From: Neobacillus ginsengisoli
GTDB taxonomy: Bacteria > Bacillota > Bacilli > Bacillales_B > DSM-18226
DNA length: 64,000 nt
Direction of reading: 5' to 3'
Assembly: GCF_030813055.1 (NCBI RefSeq)
Contig: NZ_JAUSTW010000014.1
Location: forward strand, 1-64,000
In this document: in pieces, positions 35,864 through 48,860 of the stretch
How positions within the stretch are numbered: the first letter of the stretch is position 1
How the letters are laid out: each line of letters opens with the position of its first letter
Notes under the pieces: model-generated
Databases searched by the model: none
Seen by the model: the letters and a program-made list of their open reading frames with translations, nothing else
Told to the model about the DNA's origin: nothing
Translations under genes and position numbers: made by a program

Positions 35864-37093
35864 GTGATAACAATAACGGGGGCACAAACAGAAGCAAAGG
35901 TATTTTCCAATTATCCACAGGAAACGGCGATTGAGCAAATACAAGAGCTATGTAATCAAGATTTTTTAAAGGATACAAAGATTAGAATTATGCCAGACTA
36001 TCATGCCGGAAAAGGTTGCGTGATTGGAACGACTATCCAGTTAAAAGATAAGGTAGTGCCAAACCTTGTTGGTGTCGATGTCGGCTGCGGCGTCCTAACC
36101 GTCAAGCTTCAAGATAAAAAAATTGATTTTAACAAGCTTGATAACGTCATTCGAACATACGTCCCAAGCGGACATGAGCTCCATACAGAAGAGACGGCAG
36201 GATTTATTAACACGAATTTTCCATCCACACAAGAGTTTAAGGTCGAGCACATACTGAGCCAGAATAAAAGTCTTTATAGCTTGGGAACGCTAGGCGGGGG
36301 CAATCATTTTATCGAAGTATCTGTTGATTCTGATGGCCGACACTATTTAACTATTCATACTGGCAGCCGTTATGTTGGAGCAAAGATTGCGACATACTAT
36401 CAAAAAGTAGCCATCTCAAAGATTCGTAATCATGATTTAACCGAAATTATTGAACAATTAAAAGCTGAGAGACGAGAAAGAGAAATCCAAACAGCAATTC
36501 AAAGCTACAAAGAAAAGAATCCAGTAATTCCTAATGATTTAGCATATTTGGAAGGCGAGGACTTCCAAAATTATATGCATGACATGAAATTAGCTCAAGC
36601 ATTCGCAAAAGCAAACCGCGAAGAAATTGCAAGAGCCATCACCGAGAATATGGGATTTGAGGAGCTGGATCGCTTCGATACGGTGCACAATTATATTGAT
36701 ACGGAGAACTTAATTTTACGAAAAGGGGCAGTTTCTGCGCAAAAAGGAGAACGGCTCATTATTCCTATCAACATGAGAGATGGTTCAATTTTGGCGGTAG
36801 GTAAAGGTAATGAGGATTGGAATTTTTCAGCGCCACATGGAGCTGGCCGCGTCATGAGCCGTACAAAAGCAATGAAAACCTTAGACATGGACGATTTTCA
36901 TAAAACGATGGAGGGTGTCTGGACGACATCAGTTTCTGAAGAAACACTTGATGAAGCGCCAATGGCCTACAAGCCAATAAATGAAATTTTAGAAAAAATC
37001 GAAGAAACATCCGAGCTTGCTTGCTTTATTAAACCAGTTTATAACTTCAAAGCCAGCGAAAAGTATACACCTGGAAGATATAAAAAATTATAG
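35864..37093 (+). CDS. rtcB: RtcB-family RNA ligase
   Basis: A 409-residue RtcB, joining RNA 2',3'-cyclic phosphate or 3'-phosphate ends to 5'-OH with GTP and Mn2+. Metal-binding and nucleotide motifs are clear: PDYHAGKGCVIGTT, GVDVGCGVLT (Cys ligand), LGGGNHFIEV, HTGSRYVGAKIA and nucleophile-His segment SAPHGAGRVMSRTKA. I chose GTG 35864, ten bases after GGAGGA; the frame from TTG 35846 includes that site. It stands alone, without archease or RtcA, between two repeat elements. Likely RNA repair. Confidence 0.93.
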   Translation: MITITGAQTEAKVFSNYPQETAIEQIQELCNQDFLKDTKIRIMPDYHAGKGCVIGTTIQLKDKVVPNLVGVDVGCGVLTVKLQDKKIDFNKLDNVIRTYVPSGHELHTEETAGFINTNFPSTQEFKVEHILSQNKSLYSLGTLGGGNHFIEVSVDSDGRHYLTIHTGSRYVGAKIATYYQKVAISKIRNHDLTEIIEQLKAERREREIQTAIQSYKEKNPVIPNDLAYLEGEDFQNYMHDMKLAQAFAKANREEIARAITENMGFEELDRFDTVHNYIDTENLILRKGAVSAQKGERLIIPINMRDGSILAVGKGNEDWNFSAPHGAGRVMSRTKAMKTLDMDDFHKTMEGVWTTSVSEETLDEAPMAYKPINEILEKIEETSELACFIKPVYNFKASEKYTPGRYKKL

Positions 37094-37103
37094 TGTTAAC
37101 AGT

Positions 37104-37132
37104 AAAGAGACTTCTTTAGTCTCTCTTTTTTC
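37104..37132 (+). terminator. rtcB terminator
   Basis: AAAGAGACT / AGTCTCTCT stem with a short loop, followed by TTTTTTCG. Confidence 0.8.
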
Positions 37133-37182
37133 GTTCACCATATGGGGCTTTATGTAAATAAGCAGACAAAGAAATTGTACTT

Positions 37183-37275
37183 TACTTATTCAGCAATCGG
37201 GCGCGTTTATGTAGTAACAAAAAAGCCTAATTTCTCAGCATTAAATTGAGAAATTGGACTTTTTAATATTGAAAA
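37183..37275 (+). repeat. Dispersed repeat plus terminator hairpin, copy B
   Basis: TTATTCAGCAATCGGGCGCG, then AGTAACAAAAAAGCCTAATT and GAGAAATTGGACTTTTTAAT. Nearly the same unit as 29638-29730, 7.5 kb away. Confidence 0.75.
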
Positions 37276-37464
37276 TTCCTTAACGTTGTAAATCCGCATT
37301 TTCCTGACGCTACCCATTTATAAGATAATTGGATATTTTATGTTAAATTATAGAGGAGTTTCTGAAGAATTGTACTTAAGCTAATTTTGCAAAATGTTTT
37401 TTTCAAAGTTGATAATTAGTGATCTACAGGAATTCTAACGATGAAGTTTAGTAGAACAAGTTAA

Positions 37465-37635
37465 GGTAAATTTAGTCAACCTGTTTTTACTGGAGACACC
37501 ATTACATGCGAACTAACACTTACAAAAGTTGAACAAAGGGAAGATTTTAAAAAAGTCGAGATAAAGTCAGTGTATCGTAACCAAAAAGGTAAAGAAGTCA
37601 TGGTAGGGACAAGTTACGGGATAATTCGAGACTGA
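37465..37635 (+). pseudogene. MaoC/hotdog-fold dehydratase C-terminal fragment
   Basis: GKFSQPVFTGDTITCELTLT, KVEQREDFKKVEIKSVYRNQ and KGKEVMVGTSYGIIRD then a stop. The PVFTGDTIxCE pattern is typical of hotdog-fold MaoC-like hydratases. About 57 residues remain, with no start. Confidence 0.6.
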
Positions 37636-38039
37636 ATAAGAGTTTGCGCAAACGTATGCATAACTATCGATAGTCGATGATTAATCGCTTCTTTAAACAA
37701 TCTCCCTTTACTTCTTTCATATAATTGATATTTTAAATTTATTTTACAAAAAAGATGAATGTCAACTGAGGTATATTTTTGCTTTAAGAGTAACAAAAAA
37801 GGATTAAGGTAAGGAAATAATATTTAAATTTTAAAAAAAAACTAGTTGTAAACTTTAAAATACCCTTTATAATAAAAGTACATTGTGCAACCGTTTTCAT
37901 AGGTAATCATTGTAATTTACTCTGAACAGGTTAGACACTACGAGAATCATATTTTTATATTTTTTAGGAGGTTTGATAAAATGCACTTATTTTAAGGAAA
38001 AAAACGGGGAACAAGCTAATAGGTATGTAAAAAATAATA

Positions 38040-38198
38040 CATCAAATTTAAAGAGGTAGTCAGAGAAATGTTTAAGAACATTCAACTTTAAATGCCATTG
38101 TTAACGAGTTTTCACAATTACAGGAGGTAGAAGCAATACTACTTGCGGGTTCTCATACAGCCGGAACTCAAGATGAAAACTCTGATTATGATCTATAT
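38040..38198 (+). repeat. Direct repeat DR1 (nucleotidyltransferase 5' end)
   Basis: About 158 bp nearly identical to 41256-41413. It includes the ribosome binding site region, ATG and the first 43 or so codons of a nucleotidyltransferase gene. The pair brackets the amylase gene. Confidence 0.8.
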
Positions 38199-38839
38199 TT
38201 CTATTCCAACAAAGAAGTTCCCGTCGTTAAAAGAGAAGAAATTACAAGAAAATTTTGCGATTATATGGAAATTAATAATCAATTTTGGGAGACAGAAGAT
38301 GATGGAATCTTGAGCGATGGAATATCCCAATCGAAATTATATACCGAGATTTTGATTGGATTGATGCACAACTTGAGAGAACATTATTTAAATGCCAAGC
38401 AGATGTTGGATATACAACATGTTTTTGGAGTAATTTTATAACATCCGTTATACTGTACGATAAACACGGAAAAACTAGAAAACTTCAACAAAAATACAAT
38501 ATAAAATATCCTCCAGCATTAAAGTTAAATATTATCAAAAAAAATTATCCGTTATTAAGAGAACAGATGCCTGCATATTATTTTCAAATAGAAAAAGCAC
38601 TTAAAAGAAACGATTATGTAAGTGTTAACCATAGAGTAGCCGCTTTATTAGCAAGCTATTTCGATATTTTGTTTGCGAAAAATGAAATACCACATCCTGG
38701 AGAAAAACAATTAGTAAAAATATTAAAAGAAAAGGCGACTAAACTCCCTTTCAATATGGAAGAAAATTTATATGATTTACTGGACAGCATCTCTAATTTT
38801 GATGACAGAATCTTAATTGAAATAAAAAAGCTAACTTAG
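38068..38839 (+). pseudogene. Nucleotidyltransferase-domain (DUF4037-like) gene, frameshifted
   Basis: The 5' copy reads MFKNIQL then a stop; after restoring the frame the protein continues EFSQLQEVEAILLAGSHTAG and [20 protein letters not shown], with the polymerase-beta-type GSH...DYD active site, and EITRKFCDYMEINNQFWETE. A further shift near 38320 leads to DFDWIDAQLERTLFKCQADV and, from 38567, the intact C-terminal frame (MPAYYFQIEKALKRNDYVSV). At least two lesions. Relatives are aminoglycoside-type or uncharacterised nucleotidyltransferases. Confidence 0.7.
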
Positions 38840-38927
38840 ACAATTTGATTGAGGTTCAAAAAATTCAATTGGATGGTAAGTAATATATCAAACTTGAACA
38901 CTCCCAATCTAATTTTTAAGATAGTAA

Positions 38928-41000
<2,073 letters not shown>

Positions 41001-41054
41001 ACAGTTTCTCTTTTGATAATAACAAAAAATTTAAAGCCAATGATTCTTTAAAAG

Positions 41055-41085
41055 GTACAACCTTGGACTCTTTCCAAGGTTGTAC
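41055..41085 (+). terminator. Amylase terminator
   Basis: GTACAACCTTGGA and TCCAAGGTTGTAC form a perfect 13-bp stem with a 5-nt loop, then TACTTTC. Confidence 0.75.
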
Positions 41086-41255
41086 TACTTTCACTGGTTA
41101 AACTTCGTTAAGTACTTCAATCGTAACATAGTCACTGGGACATTTTTGTGTCTAAAATGATTATTTCATACACCAGGAATTTATAAACTAATTTGGTGTG
41201 GATAACTTTAAAAAGTTATTTGAATCCAGCTCCATTTAGGTAAATTAAAAAAATT

Positions 41256-41413
41256 CATCAAATTTAAGAGGAGGTCAGAGAAATGTTTAAAGACCATTCA
41301 ATATTAAATGCTATTGTAAACGAGTTTTCACAATTACAGGAGGTAGAAGCAATACTACTTGCGGGTTCTCATACAACTAACACTCAAGATGAAAACTCTG
41401 ATTATGATCTATA
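41256..41413 (+). repeat. Direct repeat DR2, truncated nucleotidyltransferase copy
   Basis: Second copy of the 38040-38198 segment. Here the start is intact ([39 protein letters not shown]), then the sequence switches abruptly to malG-like DNA near 41415. So the nucleotidyltransferase was cut here, while copy 1 has frameshifts. Confidence 0.8.
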
Positions 41414-41415
41414 TA

Positions 41416-41861
41416 TCTTACACATCTCATTGATACCCACATCGGTTTGATTTGTGTTTATGTAGGCGGTCAATTTCCTATGAATACATGGCTAATGAAG
41501 GGTTACTTAGACACCATTCCAAAAGAGCTTGATGAGTCGGCAAAAATTTTACGGTGCAGGTAATTTTAGAATCTTTTTTCAAATTGTAATGCCGCTTGCA
41601 AAGACCATTATTGCTGTCGTTGCTTTATTCGCCTTCATTGCACCTTTCGCAGACTTTATTATTGCCAGCCTTTTAATTAGAAAAGAAAAAAATTATACGT
41701 TAGTAGTTGGTTTATATGATTTAGTTGCCAAACAGTTTGGGAATGAATTTACCACGTTTGCCGCAGGGGCTGTATTGATTGCTATTCCGATTGCTATTCT
41801 TTTCTTGTCATGCCAGCGATTTTTTGTATCTGGTTTAACGGCGGGCGGTACAAAGGGTTAA
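41416..41861 (+). pseudogene. Maltose-type ABC permease (MalG-like), C-terminal fragment
   Basis: [20 protein letters not shown] and [19 protein letters not shown], a 1-bp frameshift near 41548, then [20 protein letters not shown], the EAA loop of binding-protein-dependent permeases (consensus EAAxxDGAxxxxxFxxixLP). Three further hydrophobic segments follow to KG. The N-terminal half and the partner malF/malE are absent. Confidence 0.75.
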
Positions 41862-41903
41862 TGATATAATAGGTTTAACAATTGGAATTAAGGAAGTGAA
41901 AAA

Positions 41904-42926
41904 ATGGCCGTTACAATTAAGGATGTGGCCAGGTTAGCGAATGTAGCTCCGTCTACTGTATCAAGAGTAATTGCCAATAGTCCGCGGATTAGTGAAGAAA
42001 CAAAACGGAAAGTAAAAAAAGCAATGGAGGAGCTTCGCTATCATCCGAACTTAAATGCTAGAAGCCTTGCTAGTCAATCAACCCAAACAATTGGGATTGT
42101 TATGCCGAGCTCTGGAGATGCCGTTTTTCAGAACCCGTTTTTCCCTTCCGTATTACAGGGGATAAGTGAGGGGGCCCGTGAAAAAAATTATGCTTTGCAT
42201 ATGACAACAGGGAAATTAGAAAAGGAAACACTTGAAGCCGTTATTCATATGGTACAAGGGAAAAGAGTTGATGGCTTGATTCTTCTCAATTCAAAAGTAG
42301 AGGATAAGGTCATCTCCTATTTGAGAAAAATGGATTTTCCTTTTGTTATCATTGGAAAACCTTCAAAACATGTAGAAGAAATAACACATGTTGACAATGA
42401 TAATGTTCGTGCCATGAGAGAAGCTACTGAATATTTAATAGACCATGGACATCGGGATATTGCTTTTATCGGCGGAAGTCTGGAACTAATGGTCACAGTT
42501 GATCGTTTGCATGGGTATAAACAGGCTTTAAAGAATGCAAACATCCCTATAAAAAATGAATATATCCTTCATGAGGAATTCCGAAGGGAAGGCGGTCAGG
42601 AGGCGGTAAGTGAGTTAATGGCACTTGCACAACGCCCTACTTCGCTAGTGGTAGTGGATGACTTTATGGCACTGGGTGTACTTAGCACATTAAATGAATT
42701 AGGAATAAAGGTTCCGGAAGAAATCTCTGTTGTTAGCTTTAATAATGTGCTTTTGGCAGAATTGTCGAATCCGCCGTTAACATCTGTTGATATTAATATA
42801 TTTGGCCTCGGGTATCAAGCATCAAAAAGCTTAATTCAAAAAATTGAGAACAATAATGAACCGACTAAACGCATTATTATATCTCATAAATTGGTTGAAC
42901 GTCTTTCATGCAGTGAGCCAAGTTGA
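41904..42926 (+). CDS. LacI-family regulator (MalR-like)
   Basis: A 340-residue LacI-type repressor or activator: helix-turn-helix IKDVARLANVAPSTVSRVIA, hinge helix NLNARSLASQ, then the sugar-binding core (GIVMPSSGDAVFQNPFFP, GLILLNSKVE, FIGGSLELMVTVDRLHGYK and VVSFNNV). ATG 41904 follows GGAAGTG. Position between malG-like and alpha-glucosidase remnants suggests a maltose regulator, as with MalR of Firmicutes. It is intact while both neighbours are broken. Confidence 0.87.
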   Translation: MAVTIKDVARLANVAPSTVSRVIANSPRISEETKRKVKKAMEELRYHPNLNARSLASQSTQTIGIVMPSSGDAVFQNPFFPSVLQGISEGAREKNYALHMTTGKLEKETLEAVIHMVQGKRVDGLILLNSKVEDKVISYLRKMDFPFVIIGKPSKHVEEITHVDNDNVRAMREATEYLIDHGHRDIAFIGGSLELMVTVDRLHGYKQALKNANIPIKNEYILHEEFRREGGQEAVSELMALAQRPTSLVVVDDFMALGVLSTLNELGIKVPEEISVVSFNNVLLAELSNPPLTSVDINIFGLGYQASKSLIQKIENNNEPTKRIIISHKLVERLSCSEPS

Positions 42927-42956
42927 GTGATTTTGCTAACAAAAGAAGGGTTTTAG

Positions 42957-44361
<1,405 letters not shown>

Positions 44362-44683
44362 TTCAAAAGAAGTGGTGGTTATTTTATATCAAAATGAAAT
44401 TCCCTTAAAAGGAGTCACTGTATTACTTTTAAGGTAAAGTATTGAAAAAAATTAACTTTTCATATGCAAAATTTAATTATGTTAGTAAAATTGAATAAAT
44501 GCAAGGGGGTATTGGTAGCTATATGAGTAAAAAATAAATAGTTTACATACAAGATAGGAATCATTGGTTTCAGTGCTGGTCCAAACAAAGATGCACAACT
44601 CGTCTATCGAGCATTATCTTGTCCAAACTTGAAATCAAATTATCGATGTGGAATTCATAAAAATCTCAGGGAAAAAGGATTTC
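44362..44683. other. Intergenic debris before the IS element
   Basis: A ribosome-binding-like GGGGG and a four-codon frame (MSKK, stop) precede a remnant reading FTYKIGIIGFSAGPNKDAQL VYRALSCPN. I do not recognise it. The IS6-family element starts at about 44684. Confidence 0.35.
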
Positions 44684-45508
44684 GGGCTGGTGCAAAAACT
44701 TCAAATGATCCGTAAGTAATTTCTTAAACTTGGATATACTGATACTATTAATCTAATAAAGGATGTGTATCAGTATAAAAAACTAGTAGAATTCAAATGG
44801 AAACATTATCAGCCTGACATTATTTTGTTAACGGTTAGATGGTACCTTCGATATGGCCTCAGTTTTCGTGATTTAGTCGAAATGATGGAGGAACGTGGCT
44901 TATCCATGGCTCACACCACGATCATGCGTTGGGTCCATCAATATGGACCTGAATTAGATAAGAGAGTTTGCCGTCACCTTAAGAAAACAAACGATTCTTG
45001 GCGAGTAGATGAGACCTATATCAAGGTAAAAGGGCAATGGATGTACTTGTATCGTGCAGTAGATTCCGAAGGAAACACTCTTGATTTTTATCTAAGTGAA
45101 TCAAGAGATAAACAAGCAGCCAAGCGCTTTCTTAAGAAAGCCTTGGCTTTTTCGCATGTTTCAAGACCGCGTGTCATAACGGTAGATAAAAACCCAGCCT
45201 ATCCTGTAGCCATTCAGGAGTTAAAAGAAGAAAAACAGATACCAGAAGGCATCCAAATAAGGCGAATAAAATACCTAAACAACATCGTAGAACAGGATCA
45301 TCGGTTCATTAAAAAACGAGTCCGTTCTATGTTAGGGTTTAAATCTTTTGAGACAGCTACGTCCATTCTTTCAGGAATAGAAGCTATGCATATGATAAAA
45401 AAAGAACAGATTGATTTACGGGATCAGTCTGTCCAAAATCAGAAAGAATTCATACATCAATTGTTCGGACTTGGGTCTTTTTTATTTTATTTTCGCACCA
45501 GAACCCAG
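44684..45508 (+). mobile_element. IS6-family (IS240-like) insertion sequence
   Basis: About 825 bp with one transposase gene. The left end has GGGCTGGTGCAAAAACT and the right end reads, inverted, GGTTCTGGTGCGAAAA; the common inverted repeat core is CTGGTGC-AAAA. Size and ends are those of IS240-type elements. I did not find an 8-bp target duplication. Confidence 0.75.
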
Positions 45509-45562
45509 ATTGCAACCTTCAATAAATACTTGTTTAACAACTTCAAATTCTGGCAAATCTAG
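44765..45562 (+). CDS. IS6-family DDE transposase
   Basis: A 265-residue transposase: N-terminal zinc-ribbon-less helix-turn-helix (FRDLVEMMEERGLSMAHTTI), catalytic Asp in SWRVDETYIKVKG, Asp in VITVDKNPAY and Glu in LNNIVEQDHRFIKKR. GTG 44765 is the start. The frame runs beyond the right inverted repeat (about 45508) into flanking DNA, adding about 20 residues (QIATFNKYLFNNFKFWQI) not belonging to the family; the original stop appears lost. It may still be active because the catalytic part is intact. Confidence 0.87.
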   Translation: MYQYKKLVEFKWKHYQPDIILLTVRWYLRYGLSFRDLVEMMEERGLSMAHTTIMRWVHQYGPELDKRVCRHLKKTNDSWRVDETYIKVKGQWMYLYRAVDSEGNTLDFYLSESRDKQAAKRFLKKALAFSHVSRPRVITVDKNPAYPVAIQELKEEKQIPEGIQIRRIKYLNNIVEQDHRFIKKRVRSMLGFKSFETATSILSGIEAMHMIKKEQIDLRDQSVQNQKEFIHQLFGLGSFLFYFRTRTQIATFNKYLFNNFKFWQI

Positions 45563-45706
45563 TGATACGGAAAACACTTACAGACCCTCCTGTTATGTTT
45601 AGTCGCCGCTAACATTATTGCCAGGAAGCAGTGAGTGTTTTCATTTTTTTGGCTAAATCACAAAATGTGGAGATGAATCTTATTTATTATATAGTTTATT
45701 TATAAT

Positions 45707-45748
45707 GGGGCTGTCCAAAAAGTCAGGTAACTGACCTTTGGTAGCCCC
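45707..45748. repeat. IS-end-like hairpin
   Basis: GGGGCTGTCCAAAAAGTCAG and CTGACCTTTGGTAGCCCC form a long imperfect hairpin. GGGGCTGTCCAAAA is a sequence commonly seen at IS ends and their solo remnants. It may also act as a terminator. Confidence 0.55.
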
Positions 45749-45840
45749 TCTTATTTTAATTTTTTGGCTTCTTAAATGGTCTGTTGATTCCCGCTCCAAT
45801 CACTAGAGGGGGTTTTTTAATGCCAAAACCCGAACAAAGG

Positions 45841-46090
45841 TTGCTGTCTTACCAGTCTTGCTGAAAAGTTTAATTTTAACCCCAATTATCTTGGGAATTT
45901 GATTAAAGAACAAACAGGTAATACATTTTTAGAACTCATTCAAAGGCAGAGGATGATTCGTGCATCTGTACTCTTAAAAAATACATCAAAGAGTATTGTT
46001 GACATAACTCTTGAACTTGGTTATGAGAGCAGCAGTTTTTTTCATCGGAAATTTAAACAGCAATTTAGCCGATTTGATCCATACCGCTAG
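45841..46090 (+). pseudogene. AraC-type DNA-binding domain fragment
   Basis: SLAEKFNFNPNYLGNLIKEQ, TGNTFLELIQRQRMIRASVL, LKNTSKSIVDITLELGYESS and SFFHRKFKQQFSRFDPYR form the two helix-turn-helices of the AraC/XylS domain. Nothing upstream encodes an effector domain, and a frame change lies near 45865. C-terminal remnant only. Confidence 0.65.
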
Positions 46091-46271
46091 TCATTGAAAA
46101 TCGCCAAGGTACTGTTATGATGGAGTGCCTTTATTATTTAATTTTAATTCATACTTTACATATAGGAATTGTAAGTTTATAATACAATTAATCAAATAAA
46201 AAAATTTATTCGGACCGATTTTAAAGTTGTTGTATTCAAGGGAAGGTTTTTGTAAACCTGAAGGAGTGTTT

Positions 46272-46457
46272 ATGATGAGAAATAACGATGAAAAAAAGCG
46301 GCAAAAACTTATCAATAAACTAATTTTTTTAAACGTATATAACAAAGAAGATCAACAGATTTATAAGCTGCCACTATCAAAATTAGAATATGAGTATAGG
46401 AGATTTAAATTACAAAACCATCCGCATGGTGAGTTTGGCTCTATTCAATGGGTATAA
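46272..46457 (+). CDS. FbpA-like Fur-regulated basic protein
   Basis: A 61-residue protein behind AAGGAG. KKRQKLINKLIFLNVYNKED and QQIYKLPLSKLEYEYRRF match the FbpA family (REKLINxLIxxGxYKxxxxxLYELxLxELExxY), with an extra C-terminal HPHGEFGSIQWV. In B. subtilis such small basic proteins take part in the Fur iron-sparing response. I see no clear Fur box, so regulation is unproven. A terminator follows. Confidence 0.7.
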   Translation: MMRNNDEKKRQKLINKLIFLNVYNKEDQQIYKLPLSKLEYEYRRFKLQNHPHGEFGSIQWV

Positions 46458-46493
46458 AATATATTTGCATGGTATAAGTTCATAATAAATACA

Positions 46494-46527
46494 AAAAAGT
46501 CCCGAAGTAAGTCTTCGGGACTTTTTG
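46494..46527 (+). terminator. Strong terminator
   Basis: AAAAAGTCCCGAAG and CTTCGGGACTTTTT, perfect stem with a short loop, after the FbpA-like gene. Confidence 0.85.
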
Positions 46528-46599
46528 TATAAGCGAAAAAATTTTCTTACTGGTAATTGACTTACTAAATTTATTAAACCTATGGCCCGTTAGGAATAA

Positions 46600-46985
46600 C
46601 AATTCTAAAATAATTAAGAAAAAAATATATTTAAACATATATGTTATAAATAGTTTTAAAATATATCTTAAAATATATGTTATGTTTATTATTGTTTTCT
46701 ATATCATAATTACTATTAAGTATACAATATATTAATATGGGTGTTAACGGAAGAATATTAGGAAACGAAAACGATCTTTAACGAGTGTTTGAGCTTTTAA
46801 AAGATAAAAACATTTTTGTATATTTTCCTCTTTGAATTATCTGACAATTAATCTACAACGAAATTAGATGAAGGGGTTATCCATAAAAGAAAAGATAAAT
46901 GCGTTAGAATGCAATTCTCGGGTATCCTAAATTAAGGGAGCTAAACTTGATTGTTTTAAGGTTTTACCGACTTTGCTAAGTAATC
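46600..46985 (+). pseudogene. Degraded tandem copy of the small gene at 47400
   Basis: The segment resembles 47250-47636, including an AT-rich leader with several ATATAT blocks, GTTTTCTATATCATA, and coding traces (NIFVYFPLELSDN, STTKLDEGVIHKRKDKCVRM) interrupted by stops. It is a decayed duplicate. Confidence 0.55.
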
Positions 46986-47113
46986 TTTTTATTGAAAAGT
47001 AGTATTTGTATTAGGTTTAATATCTTTAAAATTTCGATTGAGCGTTGTGGCTTTAAGTCGGGCCCACTAATCAAGTTAATTCAATCAACTAATTGTTTTA
47101 TGATTTGCTGTGA

Positions 47114-47146
47114 TAAAGTCTCGAAAATTACTTTTCGAGACTTTTA
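47114..47146 (+). terminator. Terminator between the two small-gene copies
   Basis: AAAGTCTCGAAAA / TTTTCGAGACTTT stem with a 4-nt loop and a T-rich end. Confidence 0.75.
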
Positions 47147-47399
47147 GTATTTGTGACGGATTTTTACTAAACGTTGTTTTACTTATATGTACGTACAGAT
47201 TTGACAAGTGGGGACTGTCTTTATCTTCTCAATATTTTAGTAATAACATTAAAACATATATCAACATATATGTCATATGATTTTTTATCATATTTCTTAT
47301 AATATATTTTATCTTTTTTTGATTTTCTATATCATCATTGGTATTAAATAAATAGGGAAGCTCGACGGTAGAGTATAAGGTAAGCGGCAAGCATCTTTA

Positions 47400-47636
47400 A
47401 TGAGTAATTGTTTTTTTTTTAAAATAGGGCTAATATTTGTATATCTCCGCTCTGAATTTTCAGATAATTATTCTACAACGAAATTAGATGGATGGTTTAT
47501 ACACAAAGAGAAAAATAAATGCGTTACAATGCTAATCTCCAACACACCAAATAAAGGGAAATATGAATTAAATAATGAATTGTTTATAAAAAAATTGAAA
47601 ATACATTCTAAAACACTATTTAAATTTACTCTATGA
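47400..47636 (+). CDS. Small hypothetical protein
   Basis: A 78-codon frame ending at 47636: SEFSDNYSTTKLDGWFIHKE, KNKCVTMLISNTPNKGKYEL and NELFIKKLKIHSKTL. The start is unclear: ATG 47400 has no good ribosome binding site and is followed by a run of TTT codons. Shared sequence with the degraded copy at 46600-46985 suggests the family was once real. Function unknown. Confidence 0.45.
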   Translation: MSNCFFFKIGLIFVYLRSEFSDNYSTTKLDGWFIHKEKNKCVTMLISNTPNKGKYELNNELFIKKLKIHSKTLFKFTL

Positions 47637-47647
47637 ACCACTTAATA

Positions 47648-48517
47648 TTAGGATTCTGAACCAATGTTTCCTTGTATAATGTGCTTTAAATAATTAGAAG
47701 CTGTATTTTCCTCTATCCCCAGTTCCTTAGCAATTACTTGTATGGAATATTTTTTTAAATACAGATTTAGGGCCATTGCTCTACGTATTGATATCAGAGT
47801 CAATCCTGGAGAGCCTTCCCCTAGATAATCTGAAGTTATCGCTCTTAAATGATTAAGAATAGACATTACATGAATGGGTACTTCACATTGTTCACCATGT
47901 GAAGTAGCGGTAAAAACATATTCACTTTCACTATACATAATCGTTTCACTATAGTAATCACAAAAGCATGCAGCTTCTTTACCACGTAATGAAATGGATC
48001 GACTCTTAAGTTGAATGATCATAGAATTATCTTCGATACTATCCAAAACATCTTCCTTTTTAAAACGAAAATCTGCTGTCTTTAATCCCTTAACTGCTAA
48101 AAGGAATACAGTTTTTCTCAATTTAGAATAATCTTGGTTCGACAAAACCTTCTCCAAAATTGAAAGTATTACATCATATGTAATAACTACTTTAAGCTCT
48201 TTTTTCACTTTAAAACGTTTAATTTTTACAGCTGGATCAATGGGTACTTTGTTAATCTCCCAAAGGTAATTGAAAAATGTCTTAATGATCGCTAATTCTT
48301 TGTTAACCGTAGAAATGCTCTTATCCAGTTCTAGTTGTTCTTCCAAGTAATTTTTAATGTCAGTTGGAGAAATTTGAAAAGGTTCTTTATTTAATGGGTA
48401 AGATTTCGCTATAAACTTAAAAAATTGATTAATGACTTTCTCATAACTTTTTAATGTCTCTGAACTGTATCCTTTGTTTTCTATGTGTCTTATAAATCTA
48501 TAAGGCATCTTTTTCAT
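47648..48517 (-). CDS. Tyrosine recombinase-like protein with degenerate active site
   Basis: A 289-residue integrase-fold protein. The N-terminal SAM-like DNA-binding domain is clear (RHIENKGYSSETLKSYEKVI, STVNKELAIIKTFFNYLWEI). In the catalytic domain the first Arg is Lys (AVKGLKTADF), the box II HxxR keeps only Arg (LISIRRAMALNLYL), and the LGH His is Ile (KELGIEENT); the Tyr remains in ASNYLKHI. It is probably not a strand-cutting enzyme by itself. It lies downstream of the intact recombinase (48861), on the same strand, 343 bp apart. It may assist that enzyme. Confidence 0.75.
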   Translation of the reverse strand: MKKMPYRFIRHIENKGYSSETLKSYEKVINQFFKFIAKSYPLNKEPFQISPTDIKNYLEEQLELDKSISTVNKELAIIKTFFNYLWEINKVPIDPAVKIKRFKVKKELKVVITYDVILSILEKVLSNQDYSKLRKTVFLLAVKGLKTADFRFKKEDVLDSIEDNSMIIQLKSRSISLRGKEAACFCDYYSETIMYSESEYVFTATSHGEQCEVPIHVMSILNHLRAITSDYLGEGSPGLTLISIRRAMALNLYLKKYSIQVIAKELGIEENTASNYLKHIIQGNIGSES

Positions 48518-48550
48518 CCCCAGTAACTTATTTAAAAGGAGTTCATTAAA

Positions 48551-48592
48551 GGGTGAATACCCATATTTATTTAAAGGGTACTAATGTACCCT
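48551..48592. repeat. Two adjacent inverted repeats upstream of the recombinase
   Basis: GGGTGAATACCC (48551-48562) and AGGGTACTAATGTACCCT (48575-48592), 12 bp apart, share a GGGT...ACCC design. They lie in the 343-bp gap between the two recombinase genes, which otherwise shows no gene. Candidate operator or crossover site. Confidence 0.5.
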
Positions 48593-48860
48593 AATATATT
48601 GAAAATTGTTGAAAATCGGCAGCTAAGGAATAGCACAACATCCTAAGTAAATAAAAGCATAAATAATAAAAAATCACTTAAATCTCCCAATAAATTTTCG
48701 TTTAAGGTATTTAGATGACAAAAAAATTCATTTCAACTAATTCATACTCTATTTAACATTTGATAGTCAATTTATAACCATTTCTAAATCAGAGAATTTT
48801 TAAGTTAATACTACATTGAAAAAATACCATATCATTGACTTCAGTGATAATTAAGGATTA

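Noticed and set aside
37614..37796. A 60-codon minus-strand frame
   Set aside because: No ribosome binding site or motif; it overlaps the tail of the hotdog-fold fragment.
44765..45562. C-terminal 20 residues of the IS6 transposase as a genuine extension
   Set aside because: They lie beyond the right inverted repeat and come from flanking DNA after loss of the stop codon.
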